Of a DNA stretch of 64,000 nt, positions 22,039-33,268 are shown one piece after another. The stretch is from Neurospora intermedia (taxonomy: Eukaryota; Ascomycota; Sordariomycetes; Sordariales; Sordariaceae). The notes beneath the pieces were generated by a model. It did not search any database and had not been told where the DNA came from. It worked only from the letters and a program-made list of their open reading frames with translations. The DNA is taken from positions 1,674,001-1,738,000 of the forward strand of contig BTPP01000008.1 of assembly GCA_037102815.1 (NCBI GenBank). Reading direction: 5' to 3'. Numbering within the stretch: position 1 is the stretch's first letter; the number at the start of each line of letters is the position of its first letter. The position numbers and the translations under genes are program-made.

Positions 22039-23211
22039 CTACCTAATGATGGTGGCATTCAGCTTGAGCGATTCCAGGGTGCGGCCGCCGGTCTTCACCC
22101 AGCTCGCTAGCAGGCGGTTGAACATCTCGGGTTCCTGAATCTGAGGAGCATGTCCAAGATACGGGAACGACACCAGGGTAGCATCAGGAATCGCCGCCTG
22201 CGCCTGGCGTCCCAAGACAGCATAGTGGCCGAGCTTTGCCTGCACCTCGGCCGGCGACCACACCTTGCCAATAGCAGTGTTATCCTTTTCGCCCACCACC
22301 AACAACGTCTTGGGCTTGATCTTGTTGTAGTCGTGAATGGTCGGCTGTCCCAGGACCATCTCCACCACATGAGCTTGGTCCGCCCAGAACTTCTCCTTCT
22401 GGTCGCCCTCATACACCTTGGTCAGCATCACCACCCACTTGTCAAAGTCCTCGGTCCACTCGGCGCCCGGGTAATACGTCGCCTGTTCGTAGCCCCTCAG
22501 CGAGGCATACGTCGTCGACTTCTCATCGCTCGTCAACAGGTCGAACGAGCGGTCAGGCACGCCCAGCTGCTTCCAGTCCTCCAAGCCGATAGGGCTAACC
22601 AGCATCAACGACTTGGTAAACTCCGGGTACGTCAGCGCATAGCGCGACGCAAGCATGCCGCCGAGGGAGTGGCCGATGACGATAGGTGGTTTGGTGATCC
22701 CGAGCGCCTTGACCAGGTTGCGTGTGTTGGTCGCCAAGGACGTCAAGTTGAAGCTGTACTGCGTCGGCTTCGTCGACTTGCAAAAACCCAGCTGCTCGGG
22801 CAGGATGACGCGGTAGCCGGCTTTTTGCAAAGGCGTCGCGGCCGCGTACCAGGTGGGACCGCAAAAGTTCTTGCCGTGCAGGAGAAGGATGGTTTGCGGC
22901 TCTTTGTTGCCGGCGTTGCGAGGGTTGTAGTTGGGAGGGAGAAGGTCCATGAAGGCCATCTCGAGCACCTCACTCGACCCCGGGACGGTCGACGTCAGGT
23001 TGTAGAACCATAGTGTCGAGGGGTACGTGTAGTTGAAGCCGTTGACGTTTTCCGGACACTTGGCTGGGTAGATGTCTTTGCTGCTCCGGGCAAGGGTGGC
23101 GGCCACCGAGGCATCGGGGTCTGAGGCGTCCTTGACGATGGCCGTTGACGCGGGAGCGGCAGAGGTGAGCGGCAGAGCAGCGCCGGCGATAAGGAGGGTA
23201 AGGAGTTTCAT
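22039..23211 (-). CDS. Secreted alpha/beta-hydrolase
   Basis: Single-exon gene of 390 aa. Residues 1-18 form a signal peptide (MKLLTLLIAGAALPLTSA). The alpha/beta-hydrolase fold runs from about 80 to 375. The oxyanion-hole strand is LLLHGKNFCG (about 109-118). The nucleophile elbow is GHSLGG with Ser near 182. The acid is Asp near 309 in VVGEKDN, and the base is His near 353 in YLGHAPQ. A lid or cap region lies at about 205-285. The overall shape resembles epoxide hydrolase or haloalkane dehalogenase relatives, but a Ser nucleophile points to an esterase-like reaction. The substrate cannot be told. N-glycosylation sequons are present (NYT, NLT, NAT). The long plus-strand frame opposite it is a shadow. 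Confidence 0.88.
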   Translation of the reverse strand: MKLLTLLIAGAALPLTSAAPASTAIVKDASDPDASVAATLARSSKDIYPAKCPENVNGFNYTYPSTLWFYNLTSTVPGSSEVLEMAFMDLLPPNYNPRNAGNKEPQTILLLHGKNFCGPTWYAAATPLQKAGYRVILPEQLGFCKSTKPTQYSFNLTSLATNTRNLVKALGITKPPIVIGHSLGGMLASRYALTYPEFTKSLMLVSPIGLEDWKQLGVPDRSFDLLTSDEKSTTYASLRGYEQATYYPGAEWTEDFDKWVVMLTKVYEGDQKEKFWADQAHVVEMVLGQPTIHDYNKIKPKTLLVVGEKDNTAIGKVWSPAEVQAKLGHYAVLGRQAQAAIPDATLVSFPYLGHAPQIQEPEMFNRLLASWVKTGGRTLESLKLNATIIR

Positions 23212-24790
23212 CTTGATGGTTGCTCCGGCGTCTGGCTGGGTCTGTGTGATGGTGTGGGTGCAGCGGGTGTGATGTGATAACCAAGCCAGGTGAAGATCTG
23301 GTTTGGCTTGCTTGGGGGCTCATCACCTTTACATTGCTGTTACTTGGTGGTGGGATCCGGGTGGTATATAAGGTCGCAATCGGATATTCGGCTTGCGGCC
23401 TTTCTTCACCTTCCATCCAGGGAGCGGTATGCCCGAGCAAAGGAGATACTTCGACAGTGAAGATTGCGAGATTTTCGGTACCAAATGTTACCTCGTAATT
23501 ACTATAAGTCTTGGGGATGGCGCATTCCACCAACCGACCAACCGACCGCTCGGACGGGAAAGTCAGAATCTTCACGAAGCATAGGAGGCTGGGCGAGCTC
23601 GCCATGTTACCCATTTACTGTACTGTACGTACGCCCGTGCACAAAGTAGTGGTGATGGGTATTGGCAAGCAAACAATGCCAGTCCTCGGTTGTGGCAGTT
23701 GGGTGGGGGTGGAGATACCACAACACGCGGTATAGATGTAACCTAGATGGTCAGGGACAAGATAGGACGGCTTCGATATACATAACGACGACCGAGGACT
23801 ATAGGTAGGTGACATTCCTATTCACGCTTGGGGCATTGAACCGCAATTAACCCGACCATTCAAACAGCCCATTCTGGCAGTTTTCAGCTTTCCACCTTCC
23901 CAACATGTCGACACCCCGTTCTCGGCCTGCAGCTGGGTTGCGTGGCTCTGGGTGCGGCAGGTGGACATCCCGAATGGCCCTCGTGTTTCCAGAGTCAATA
24001 CATACGATAATCTTGATATTGGCGGCGCAGGTACGTTATCAAATATTATTCACGTACCTGCATTTCATCGGTATCGACACAAAACCACACCACGATACAG
24101 TCTTTTGGGCCGCGCCGACAAGCCATCCGAAAAAGTTCCGTCCCACAACCCCGGCGGCTCTTTCGGTTTAACCTACCGGATTGGCCCATCGCACCTAATC
24201 TAGACAGTGCTTGGACGCAAGGAGACAGGGCATTTGCTGCACCAGAGTAGCATCAAATCTCGTCTGGGAAGCACTGTGGCAATGGCCTGGCTTGCTGGCC
24301 GGTCTTCTAAGCGACTACGACAAGACCTTTGTTTCCCTTGCGTTTGTCAAACAAGAAGGATAAACAAACAGCTTCGACGGCCAGTCAAGTCCGTCAGCCA
24401 GTCATTATGTCTCGCAGCTTTCAAAGACATGCGCATCAGCTTGAGTTTGCACTACCCATACTGCATCAACCTACCACCTAATACCACACTACCAGCCATT
24501 GGACTTCTCAACAAGGTAGGAGATATAGGAACAAGTGAAATAGTCTACTCTTGAACTATGGTACACTTTGCTTTCTTTTTTCCGCCATTGATCAAGGAAT
24601 CGGGATAGGTATTTACCGGCCATGGACCACCCATCCACACACCTGGCTGGTCTTGACTTCTTGAAGGTCATGATTGCTTCAGGAATATAGTATTATGGAT
24701 ACCCTCTAGTTTCCGCGTTGATCTTCTTCCTAAGACCCCACTCCGCTCTTCTCCACGACTTAAGCACGGCGGGGCCGCCTTGTCACAAAG
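23212..24790. other. Divergent intergenic region
   Basis: About 1.6 kb between the hydrolase gene (-) and the membrane protein gene (+), probably containing both promoters. Several open frames of 60-115 codons occur on the plus strand (for example 23905-24171 and 24207-24554), but none shows protein-like composition or splice partners that I could join. Confidence 0.45.
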
Positions 24791-25677
24791 ATGATCAGGG
24801 TCCCCGGGAACAAGCCCGGCGACAACAGGGCACACTCCATCGAAACTCCGGCTATCATCCTCTTTTTTGTTACTCTACTCTTGATCGGTATTAGGCTATG
24901 GGCTCGGTTCAAGCCAGCGTCCTGGAAGGGCCTAGGATGGGATGACTATACGATTTTGCTATCATGGGTTCGTTGGTCTTGGTTTCGGGACTGGAGAGAT
25001 GGTCGATGAATTGCAGAGGCTAGTTTTGGTCTAACACTATCAACAGGTCTTTGCTACTGTGGTTTCGGCACTCATGATAGCCTCATGTGCCTATGGGTTC
25101 GGTCAACATATCCGAAACCTCTCGAGGGAGAATAAACTCATGACTTTGAAGGTATGAGAAACAAATCCAATTCTTACTCAAAAAAGAAAAAAAAAAACCA
25201 ATGTCACTAACACAGCCTGCAACCATCCAGCTCTTCTACGTAGCCCAAGCCTTTTACAAAATCACCATCAACCTCACCAAAACCTCCATCTTGCTGCTCT
25301 ACCTGCGCATCTTTGTCCAACGATGGTTCCGCATTGCCTGCTACATCCTCCTAGGCATCATCATCGCCTACATGATCGCCACCTTTGGCGCCTCGGTCTG
25401 GCAATGCACGCCCGTCGCTCGCGCCTGGGACAAATCGATTCCCGGAACCTGCGTCGACATTACGGTCAACTGGTACGCCAACGCCGGCTTCAGCATCAGC
25501 ACGGACATCCTCATTCTGGCGCTGCCCATGTACCCCATCTTCACGTCGCACCTCCGCAAGACGCAAAAGGTGGCGGTGGTGCTCATGTTTGCTCTCGGTT
25601 TCTTCACGACGATTACGAGTATTTTGCGGATGCAGACCTTGACGTTTTCGACCAAGACGCCTGATACGACTTGTATG

Positions 25678-25727
<50 letters not shown>

Positions 25728-26575
25728 TCCCTTACGTTTTGTTCAACCCCTATCTCTTTTTTGGTTTCACAAAATAACTGACCTTCGAAAAAGACGACCT
25801 CGACTCCTCAATCTGGACCATCATCGAGCAAAACATGGCCATCATCTGCGCCTGCCTGCCTGTCTGCCGCCTCCCCCTCGCCTACCTCTTCCCCAAATAC
25901 TTTGCCATCTCCCGGCGCGAACAACAACAACAACAACGCACCGGCCCCGAAGGAGGGGACATTGGCCACCGGGAGATCTCTTCCCAATCCGAGCTACGAA
26001 GCTGGCAAGGTCCGCATCAGCACGACGTCGCCATCGAAGCCGGTGTTGGTGTTGGTGTTGGTGTTGGTGGTATCGGTCTTAGCAGACCGCCGCCGCGCCA
26101 TCATCATCAGGGGGGCGGCGGCATGTTTGTTGAGATGGACAGGAAATACAGCACCGCCACGGGGTCTTCTTCTGGACGCCGCCACCACCCGGGGTCTGTT
26201 TCGTCTGATGACGATGATGATGATGATGATGATGTGGAGAGAAAGATATCGTCAACGACGGATCATGTGGGCGGAGTGACGACTGTTTATCAAAGGGACA
26301 GGGACAGGAGGGTGTCGACAGAAGATGATGATAAGATGGTGATGGTGACGATGACGACGGGGGATGCGACTAGCGAGGATACCATTCTTCATGTGTCTTC
26401 TGTGTCGGCGGCGGCGGCGGCGACGACGATGTCGAGATCAAACTCGAGGCTGGGTATAGGGTTGAGAGACAGAGATCGATCAGCTGATAGGATGAACCAG
26501 GTGGGAGTGGAAGGTAGACCGGGTGGCGGGATCCAGATGACTACGCAGTTTAGTGTTACTTATGATCAGCGATAG
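24791..26575 (+). CDS. Seven-helix integral membrane protein, fungal rhodopsin-like (Pth11/SAT4) family
   Basis: Predicted 506-aa protein from exons 24791-24967, 25047-25151, 25216-25672 and 25794-26575. The introns are 79 nt (unusual GTTCGT donor), 64 nt and 121 nt; phases agree. The helices begin at about residue 20 (AIILFFVTLLLIGIRLWA) and continue to about 275. Family landmarks are WDDYTILLSW, NLTKTSILLLYLRIF, SISTDILILALPMYPIF, and IWTIIEQNMAIICACLPVCR before the last helix. There is no N-terminal CFEM domain, so this is the SAT4-like rather than the CFEM-Pth11 form. Some members act as surface receptors in plant pathogens. The C-terminal 230 residues are low-complexity cytoplasmic tail: a Gln run, Gly-Val repeats, an Asp run and many Ser/Thr. 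Confidence 0.85.
25685..25726 (+). repeat. 42-nt T homopolymer inside intron 3 of the membrane protein gene
   Basis: An uninterrupted run of 42 T lies 12 bases after the donor of the third intron (25673-25793). It is well upstream of the AACTGACC branch region, so splicing may tolerate length change. Confidence 0.95.
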
Positions 26576-27864
26576 ATCAACCAACGTACCTCTATGGAAG
26601 GGTAGTAGAGGTAGAGGTAAGGTGGAGGTGGGTAGGTAATGATGGGCCGGCGACCGGGAATGGCTGGGCCGGATGGGTTGATGGGTTATACCTTCATGGG
26701 ACTTGGCTGTGTCTGCTTGTTGTTATTGTCCGAGCAATGTCTTGCAAGTTAATGGACAAGTAGTGAATTTCAATGTGACTCTAGTAAGATTCGTCATCTA
26801 CCTAGCTGAGAAATTGTGAGTCATGGAATCTCCTCGGCTTTCACTCCGGCGCCGTTCGGTGGGGCCGGGACCGGGACGTTCCGCTCGTTCGTCCCGCAAC
26901 TGCCCTCGATCCCGCTCGGTGGATAACAGGGTGCAGTGTACAATATAGTACTGGTATGTTTGTTAGTTTGGTTCTTCTGCCATGGGTTAAACAAGGGAGA
27001 TATAGAGCTCTTATTGGCTTCCTTAGAGTTTTCGTTTGGAGCGACCAACACTGCAATGACCAGGGTGTAATACGCTACAAAAGCCTCTTTTTATGCCTCT
27101 ATCCGTCTTCTTGAAGGGCCTCCAAGCTTGGAAAATATCAAAGGGTAGTCCCCCTTCAGTGCCTCTCTGTTTGAGAATCGAATACTTCCTCACTTTCGGG
27201 GGCTCTCAAGTGGAGATGGGCGTTTTTTGTACCTAACAAACATACCAGGGTTAGATTGTAAGTGACAGAAAGGTGAATATGATCAAACACGTTACGATCT
27301 TCTACACATCCGGTACACTGTTGAACGCATCCGTACGTCTTTTCTTATACCATCCGACTAAGACAGAATACCATCCAAGTAAGATAGAATACCATCCGAG
27401 TGAGATCGAATAACACCCGAGTAAGATAGAATTGCTTATGGACTGTAGCCTATGTACTTCCAATCAACCCCGAGGATTATAACCAGTCCCATAACGTCCC
27501 TTCCAGATCAAACTGTGTGGTATTAGACTATCTATGGTCGATTCAAACTTATGACCCTTTGCTCTGGCAAAATATGATGCAGATTCGATCATGTGAAAGG
27601 AAACCTTTCGCTATGCCAAGTACAAAATCAAGCCTGAAATCCAGCCTCTATACACTATCCATCCAACTCCTTGTGATTCGTATTCTTCCGAGTATTCCTT
27701 GTTGTCGTTTCCTGTCATGTCTTTGAATTATCTAACCAAACTCTTGGTTTGCAAACTTGCGTCATGCCAACATATGTTTCTCAACAGGCACTCTTGCTAA
27801 GCAATCTTCTCTCTTGACCTCCACCTCCTCCAGCCTTTAGGCCAAAGCAGCAGCAGCAATTTTT
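26576..27864. other. Intergenic region between convergent genes, with a short tandem repeat
   Basis: About 1.3 kb between the membrane protein gene (+) and the F-box-like gene (-). Apart from the 21-bp tandem repeat at 27348-27431, I see only short frames without protein character. Confidence 0.45.
27348..27431 (+). repeat. Four-copy 21-bp tandem repeat
   Basis: Four adjacent units start at 27348, 27369, 27390 and 27411, each beginning TACCATCCGA or a close variant and ending GAA. The copies differ at one to four positions and have no spacers. It lies outside any recognised gene, in the space between two convergent genes. Confidence 0.9.
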
Positions 27865-29867
27865 TCAGCCGCTCTTGACCACTGTCCAGACATGCTCCGA
27901 ACACATCTCATCCTCGTAGTTGAATAGCTGTAAATCATGCTGTCTGCAAAGCTGCAACCACTCCGTCACCGACATACCGAAAGACATTTCGGGGATCGGA
28001 ATGTGCGTTCGAGGCACGCCGCAAACAGGTTCCAGACCAGTGTAGGTGAACAGGATGCCGAGCCTCTCCACTCTCCTTTTGACTCTTTCCAACCATTCCC
28101 ACGGATTGAAATAGTGATACTGAGGAATCCATTCCCAACCGAACCCTTCTGGAAGATCGGAGGCGGGCATGGGAAGAGCAAAAGGCCTGACGCAGTAGTT
28201 GACGTGAATTTGACAAAGCCGAGCCCTCCGATACTTGGCGCGCCGGGCGAGTGTGACGAGAAAGGCAAAGAGGTCCTGATCGAGAGGACAGAGGAGGTCG
28301 CAGACTGGCTGCTCCTCTGTATCTAGGGGGAAGCAAGGGCAGTGTCTCAGAGAGAACTCGCAGCCGACATCCAGAGTGATGCGGTACAGAGTCGGAGCGA
28401 GGAGTCGGTCTACATCCCGGTGTAACTCGTCCAAGTCGCAGGATTCACTTCTAAATCTCCACCGGTCGCAGAAATCCTGGTGACCAGTAAAGATGGACGC
28501 AATGTGGAGGTGCTGTAGGTTTCGATAGTCTCGAAAGTCTGGTATGATGCCGTGGTCCAATCCGAAATTGGCCCCAGCGGGATAGTCAAACCCAGGCATG
28601 TACGCCATTGCATAAGCAACCGGTGTCAACGCGAGCCCTATTCGTAAGCTCTCCAGCGTAGTCCGATGGGGTTCGAGCATGTCATGTAACTTCTGAACGA
28701 TCTGGCCGGCCATAGGACCGTCGCCCATGTGGATATCATTCAAGTACAAGGACTCAAAGCCAAATCGCAGCGTGAAAAAAAAATGCTCGAGTCTGCGTGG
28801 CCATCGGATGAGAGACTCGAGGGTCCTGTAACATCGCCCGTAGTTGGTCAAAATGAGTGTTGTGAATTGTGCCGTATGTTTTGGACTCTGTGGCTCGTTA
28901 GTAGGGGGTAGTGACAATGGAAGACACAATGGCATGGTCCCCGAAGCCGGGGTGTGTGTACTTGCCTGTAGCACCTCATCTGCAAATGGGTTCCCAGGTG
29001 CGGCATGAGGTCCGCGTTGTTCAGTTAGAGAACGCATGTGGGAGAGACACAGAACTTGCAGATCTTCGACCTGGGCAAGCAATTCAACCAGACCATTCCA
29101 GATGGATGGACAGAGCCTTTCGCGGACAAAAGCAAGTCTGAGTCTTTTCACCCGTGGAAGATGGGTAACAGCATTTTGAAAGAACTTGAGTTGCCATTGA
29201 ACCGAGTCATCCGTTCTCCAATCGACTTGGGACAGATCGAACACGCCGGACGGCGAGGCCAAGGTATAATCGAGTGAGCGAACCGTGGTGAGACTGGCTA
29301 GCGTATCCTCAGAGTACATTTTTGACAACGCCATCGTCTGAGAAGGACTGCTAGCGTCAATAATTAGTCACCTGAGCAAGCGACCTTTGAGTAGACGACT
29401 TTAACTTACGTTACTGGCAATCTCGGGTCGATGCTCAGTGCTCTGCAACTCCCTGCTATATTGGGCCGAGATTGACATGTGAGCGTCGTTAGCGACCGTT
29501 CAATGCCCTGGGGTGAATAGTTGATGATGATGATGATGATATGAAGCTGGTCTGAAAGCGACGAGTAGATACGTCCACTATCCCTTCTGGGTAACATGGT
29601 GTGCCTTTCCTGTCCATGGAGAACAGGGCTAACCAAGCTTACACATTCGTAAGCTAATGGTGCTGCGATGCGATGAAAGGTCCGGCAAGTCAACAACACT
29701 GGTAGGTATTTGACATAATCCAATCGCAAGTGGAAATCCGAGTAAGTGCCAAAGTCGATGGGTGCGGCTCCTTTGTTCTTCACGGAAGGGTGATACCAAG
29801 TGCGGCACTCCTTGAGAATAGCTTGAAGGACTACTTTGGGAATCTTGAGGATTGTGGGCGTCGCCAT
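27865..29867 (-). CDS. F-box/LRR-like protein of unknown target
   Basis: Predicted 620-aa protein from exons 29867-29410, 29347-28966 and 28887-27865. Intron 1 (about 62 nt) has a GTAAGT donor and two in-frame acceptors three bases apart (TAGCAG). Intron 2 (28965-28888, 78 nt) uses a GC donor (GCAAGT) with a good CTACTAAC branch site and a CACAG acceptor; it is in frame and stop-free. The N-terminal 80 residues resemble a fungal F-box (LPVLLTCRTFHRIAAPLAYE). The rest has irregular leucine-rich segments typical of fungal F-box proteins, such as LEDLQVLCLSH-like strands and NLQHLHIAS. F-box proteins recruit targets to SCF ubiquitin ligases. The target is unknown. A start at 29921 is possible; 29867 gives MATPTILKIP, a more typical beginning. 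Confidence 0.7.
28888..28965 (-). other. GC-AG intron in the F-box-like gene
   Basis: The donor reads CAG|GCAAGT and the acceptor GAGCCACAG|AGT, with CTACTAAC just before it. All other donors in this window are GT. Removal joins Leu-Gln to Ser-Pro-Lys in frame. The 26 codons removed are Pro/Ser/Thr-rich and unlike the flanking leucine-rich sequence. Confidence 0.75.
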
Positions 29868-31131
29868 GATGAAGAATGGTTGAAGTGTCTCGAGAGGATA
29901 GCTAGAGCTTGCAGGCCACAAGATAGAAATAAGTTATGGTTCCGGCATGGGGACCCATTCAGTTATGTAGGACCGGTGGCTGGAAAGGTTCACCTTCTCT
30001 TCAAGCGGACCATCACTCGCAGTCATGCTCGGGATTAAGGGTACCAGAAGCAAGGAAGCTCTGGCTACACAATAGTGTGCATCAGAATGAGCAAGTTAAA
30101 TGTGGAAATATCACCAAACTTGGTGCATACGGTGAGGATAGCATGCAGATGTTGGATGGATTGAGATAAAACATCCATGCATTCCCCATTGGATTCCGAA
30201 GGCCAAGTCAACTTTGATGCCGTGGCTAACTCGGGATAATGATCATTTGTCATCATTCCAGACCAACATCAAGACAGCGTGAGCTGTCTCTGAAATGTTC
30301 TTCGGTCGGCGTTTAGGGGATTTGCTGAGTGGCTTAATGATCGCGAGTTCCTTGTCCTCTGGGTTATCTGGCTTTGCAGATGGGAAGGCATCGTTCTCAA
30401 TGTAGTAGAACCCAAAGATTACCCAAAGCCCTCATGGAGACATTGTCCAATACGAGTCACTGTCATCAGGTCAACGGTTGTCTTCTGGGTATCGATGAAC
30501 ATGCCCTCAGTCACCTTGGTATGTTCTGGGTCCAACCTGGAATACCCTATGGGCCTCCCGTACGTGCGCGTGGTGTCAATGTAGGCAGAATCAAAGCCTT
30601 TCAAGGCATGTAAGCCTGGGTGGCTTACAGCTCTCATTGCTTCCAGTATGTCCGAAAGAAAAGTCGATGGTTATGACAAAACAGAGCGAAGTTAACGAAT
30701 GCTCCTCGCTAAAAGAAGATATCTGCAATTATCTCCATTGCAATCTCCTGATATTAAAATCTGTTACGGATGGCATCCAGCAAGTCGTGTTAGCTTTCGC
30801 AAGAAGGGGTGTTGACGCTCTTGCCAATTTCCAGAAGTAGCAAGTATAAAGTGCAGGAGCAACTTGCACCAAGACTGGATTTGGTAATGGACCTGAAAGA
30901 ACTCCAACAGACCAGGCATGAGCTGCAGAGTACTGTACTGAGTGATCGCCACTGGCAAGTATTCAGACTGACCGAATTCCAGAGGAGTACTACTAGTAAC
31001 AGAAGCCTGGGACAGACCGAGACCACACACAGGCGAGGTCCCAGCTCATGCATGCCAACAACTCTTGTACCCGTTTACGATGTGCATAGCCAAGCAGCAT
31101 GATGTGCAGTAGCCAGAAGACATTAGCCAGA
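29868..31131. other. Intergenic region upstream of the F-box-like gene
   Basis: About 1.26 kb of normal composition. Only short frames are present, the longest about 100 codons, with no recognisable features. A minus-strand frame at 30419-30637 reads somewhat protein-like and could be a worn gene fragment, but nothing joins to it. Confidence 0.4.
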
Positions 31132-31388
31132 TACCGTAGAAACTCAAGAAATTGGCAATGGCTAATCTCCTCTTTCAGCGCCGGGCAGGGCATAACGCGG
31201 CGCGCTCTCAGCCAGCATATGTAAGTATATGTAACTGTCCAGTTAGTAAAATCTCGAGGACGTCGCCCACCACTATAACTTGCGTGCGTTTCAATACACA
31301 GAATCGGACTTGCCCTGCACAGATATGCCTCCTGCTCGGTACTCAAAGAGGATATTAGCTATTGCCAATTTCTCGGGTTTCTACGGTA
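31132..31388. mobile_element. MITE, 257 bp with 58-bp terminal inverted repeats
   Basis: The left end (31132-31189) and the right end (31331-31388) are inverted copies that match at about 50 of 58 positions. They start TACCGTAGAAAC and share AATTGGCAAT and CTCTTT. The middle, about 140 bp, has no coding capacity. Both ends show TA at the edge, so a TA target duplication is likely and would fit a Tc1/mariner-type origin. No transposase is nearby, so it is non-autonomous. Confidence 0.85.
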
Positions 31389-31570
31389 CGCGGTACTGTG
31401 GTACTGTCTTTTGTAGGCCGCAGCTTGTTCGGGTAGTGTCATGACATAAATATCACAAAACCGAACGCCTATGGGGGAGCATATAGCTTCCGCAATCGCC
31501 TTGGGTTCCTCCTTTTCCCAGTCAGGACAAAGAGTCAGGACCCGAGCACTTGCCAGTGGGCTACCGCCGA

Positions 31571-32776
31571 CTAGGGGGATCCTTTTTCGAGCACCAACCG
31601 CAGAACACGTGCCGTAAGACCAGTGAAGCAGGCCCAGTCCAGAAAGGTTTCATCATGGTATGCCCATCTCAGAAGCTGAACGGCGTTGTTCCATGCCACC
31701 ACTCTACCCTTTTTCTTCTTCATTTCAGATCGGAAATGCGAACGCGTTGCTGCACGCCGGGCTATAGGCAGAGGTGCTTCGTACTTGATCAGTTCCCCCC
31801 AAGTCACCTGGGCCATGCTTGCTACCATAGGATCCATTGTCCACTCTTCACGTCGTTAGGCATAAGCGAGCCTGTCCGGGGGCAATCTGACCGGTTGTTG
31901 CGAGGGATCAAAATCCCAGATTACCCCTGGCCAAGTCTCTGTCCATAAGTGTGGTGTGAGTACAGTTTTGCAATAAGGTGACTAATATTAGAATGGGAAA
32001 TTCCACTTACCTCTTAATGCCCCCAGCTCTATCCTGGAAGCAAATGCCAGCTCGCGTTTTTCCTCTTCAGTAAAGAGCCCGTTATTCATCCCGTCACCAG
32101 AAGGCCATCGAGGCAACGACCACCCAGTCACCACCAGGTGCTCAAGCTCTGTTGATCCCCAATGCTGGATCTGGATCTAAATCTGGTTCCCAAATCGTAA
32201 ACCGATGCCTGATGTCTCTTTGATCAGTCACATCGACAAAAATGACCGATATGCCAGTGACGGCGGCGTCCTCTGGCAGTGACTCTGAGCGACACCAACA
32301 ACAACCCACAGGACAATTACCCAGGATCTCATCGGTAGACAAGGGAAAAACACACTCTCTCCAAAATGGTTCCATCCCCGATAACGCGCGTCTTCCATGA
32401 GCGATGCCGAGCCAACGCACAGGCACGTGAGTATAAAAGGGAAGCACGGCTTTCCTCCTTCTTCTTCTTCTGCTGACGGTGGGCTATGCGCGGGAGGAGG
32501 ACCGGCACGGCAACGGCAGGCATAAAAATCTGAACAACCAAGTTCTAGTTCAAGAACCAGAGGGATACGGTTTGATGCGTCCGAGAAAGTTCTTCGCAGG
32601 AACAAGACAATGGACTCTTTCGACGTGGCTTCGTATGGGCTTCGGCAACAGACACCTCCCAGACAGCGGTAGCGGCCAGCAAGGCGGGCGATAGCGTAGA
32701 CATGGAAGGGAGGCAGAGGAGCATCTTTGATGCGTTGGACTTGAGGCTCGGGAGGATCGGGAGGAGGATCGGCCAT
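31571..32776 (-). pseudogene. Degraded minus-strand gene, possibly ankyrin-like
   Basis: Three minus-strand segments read like protein but do not form one clean gene. The first is at 32776-32660, starting MADPPPDPPEP. The second is at 32447-32142, containing NCPVGCCWCRSE and FVDVTDQRDIRHRF. The third runs from 32089 to 31571, where an exon starting MNNGLFTEEEKRELAFASR is joined by a GTAAGT...GACAG intron to ETWPGVIWDFDP. That last frame meets a TAA near 31859 and then continues in the same frame to 31571, ending with TFLDWACFTGL and RLVLEKGSP, which look like one ankyrin-type unit. A missed intron could explain the stop; decay is the simpler reading. The MITE lies just downstream. Confidence 0.4.
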
Positions 32777-33268
32777 TGTTTACCCCTCTATGTTAGCTGG
32801 AATCTAAAGGCGGGAAACTATTAGAACACGACTGAGGTTGGTTAGTAGCTAGACTGAAGTAAGGAATCTGGGTGAAGAAGAGATCTGGATATCAAAGAAC
32901 GTCCCTACCTACCTACCTGCCTCATTTGCTCCTAAAACGAACGAACGCTGTCGTGGCTATATAATGCTATCAATACATTCCATGCCAAAGTGACCTTTTT
33001 TTGTCTTTTTGCCCCCCATGTGATTGCTTCCGTTCACAGCTTGTCGTCACACAAAGCATGACAACCCAGACTACCCCCCTCACGTATCCGATTCCCAAAA
33101 ACAATGCATTCGACCATCTCAGTGATGAACTTCCTGAAAGTTGTTTCCAATTCGAACAAAAAAAAAAAGAAAAGAAGTAGAAAACCCCCAAAAACCCTCA
33201 TGCAGGGCTCTCACAGTCGCACATACTCCCAAGAAAGCCCCAGGAAAAGCTACCTAGTTAGGCAACCA
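32777..33268. other. Intergenic region
   Basis: About 490 bases with a short CCTA-type repeat near 32,908-32,922 and an A-run near 33,160-33,169. No gene was seen. Confidence 0.5.

Noticed and set aside
22150-23013. 287-codon plus-strand frame
   Set aside because: Shadow of the alpha/beta hydrolase on the minus strand.
17590-26575. A metabolic or secondary-metabolite gene cluster around malic enzyme, hydrolase and membrane protein
   Set aside because: No synthase, oxidase, transporter set or cluster regulator is present; uL14 is a housekeeping gene and the neighbours have unrelated roles.
27348-27431. CRISPR-like array
   Set aside because: Units are directly adjacent with no spacers and the organism is a fungus; it is a simple tandem repeat.
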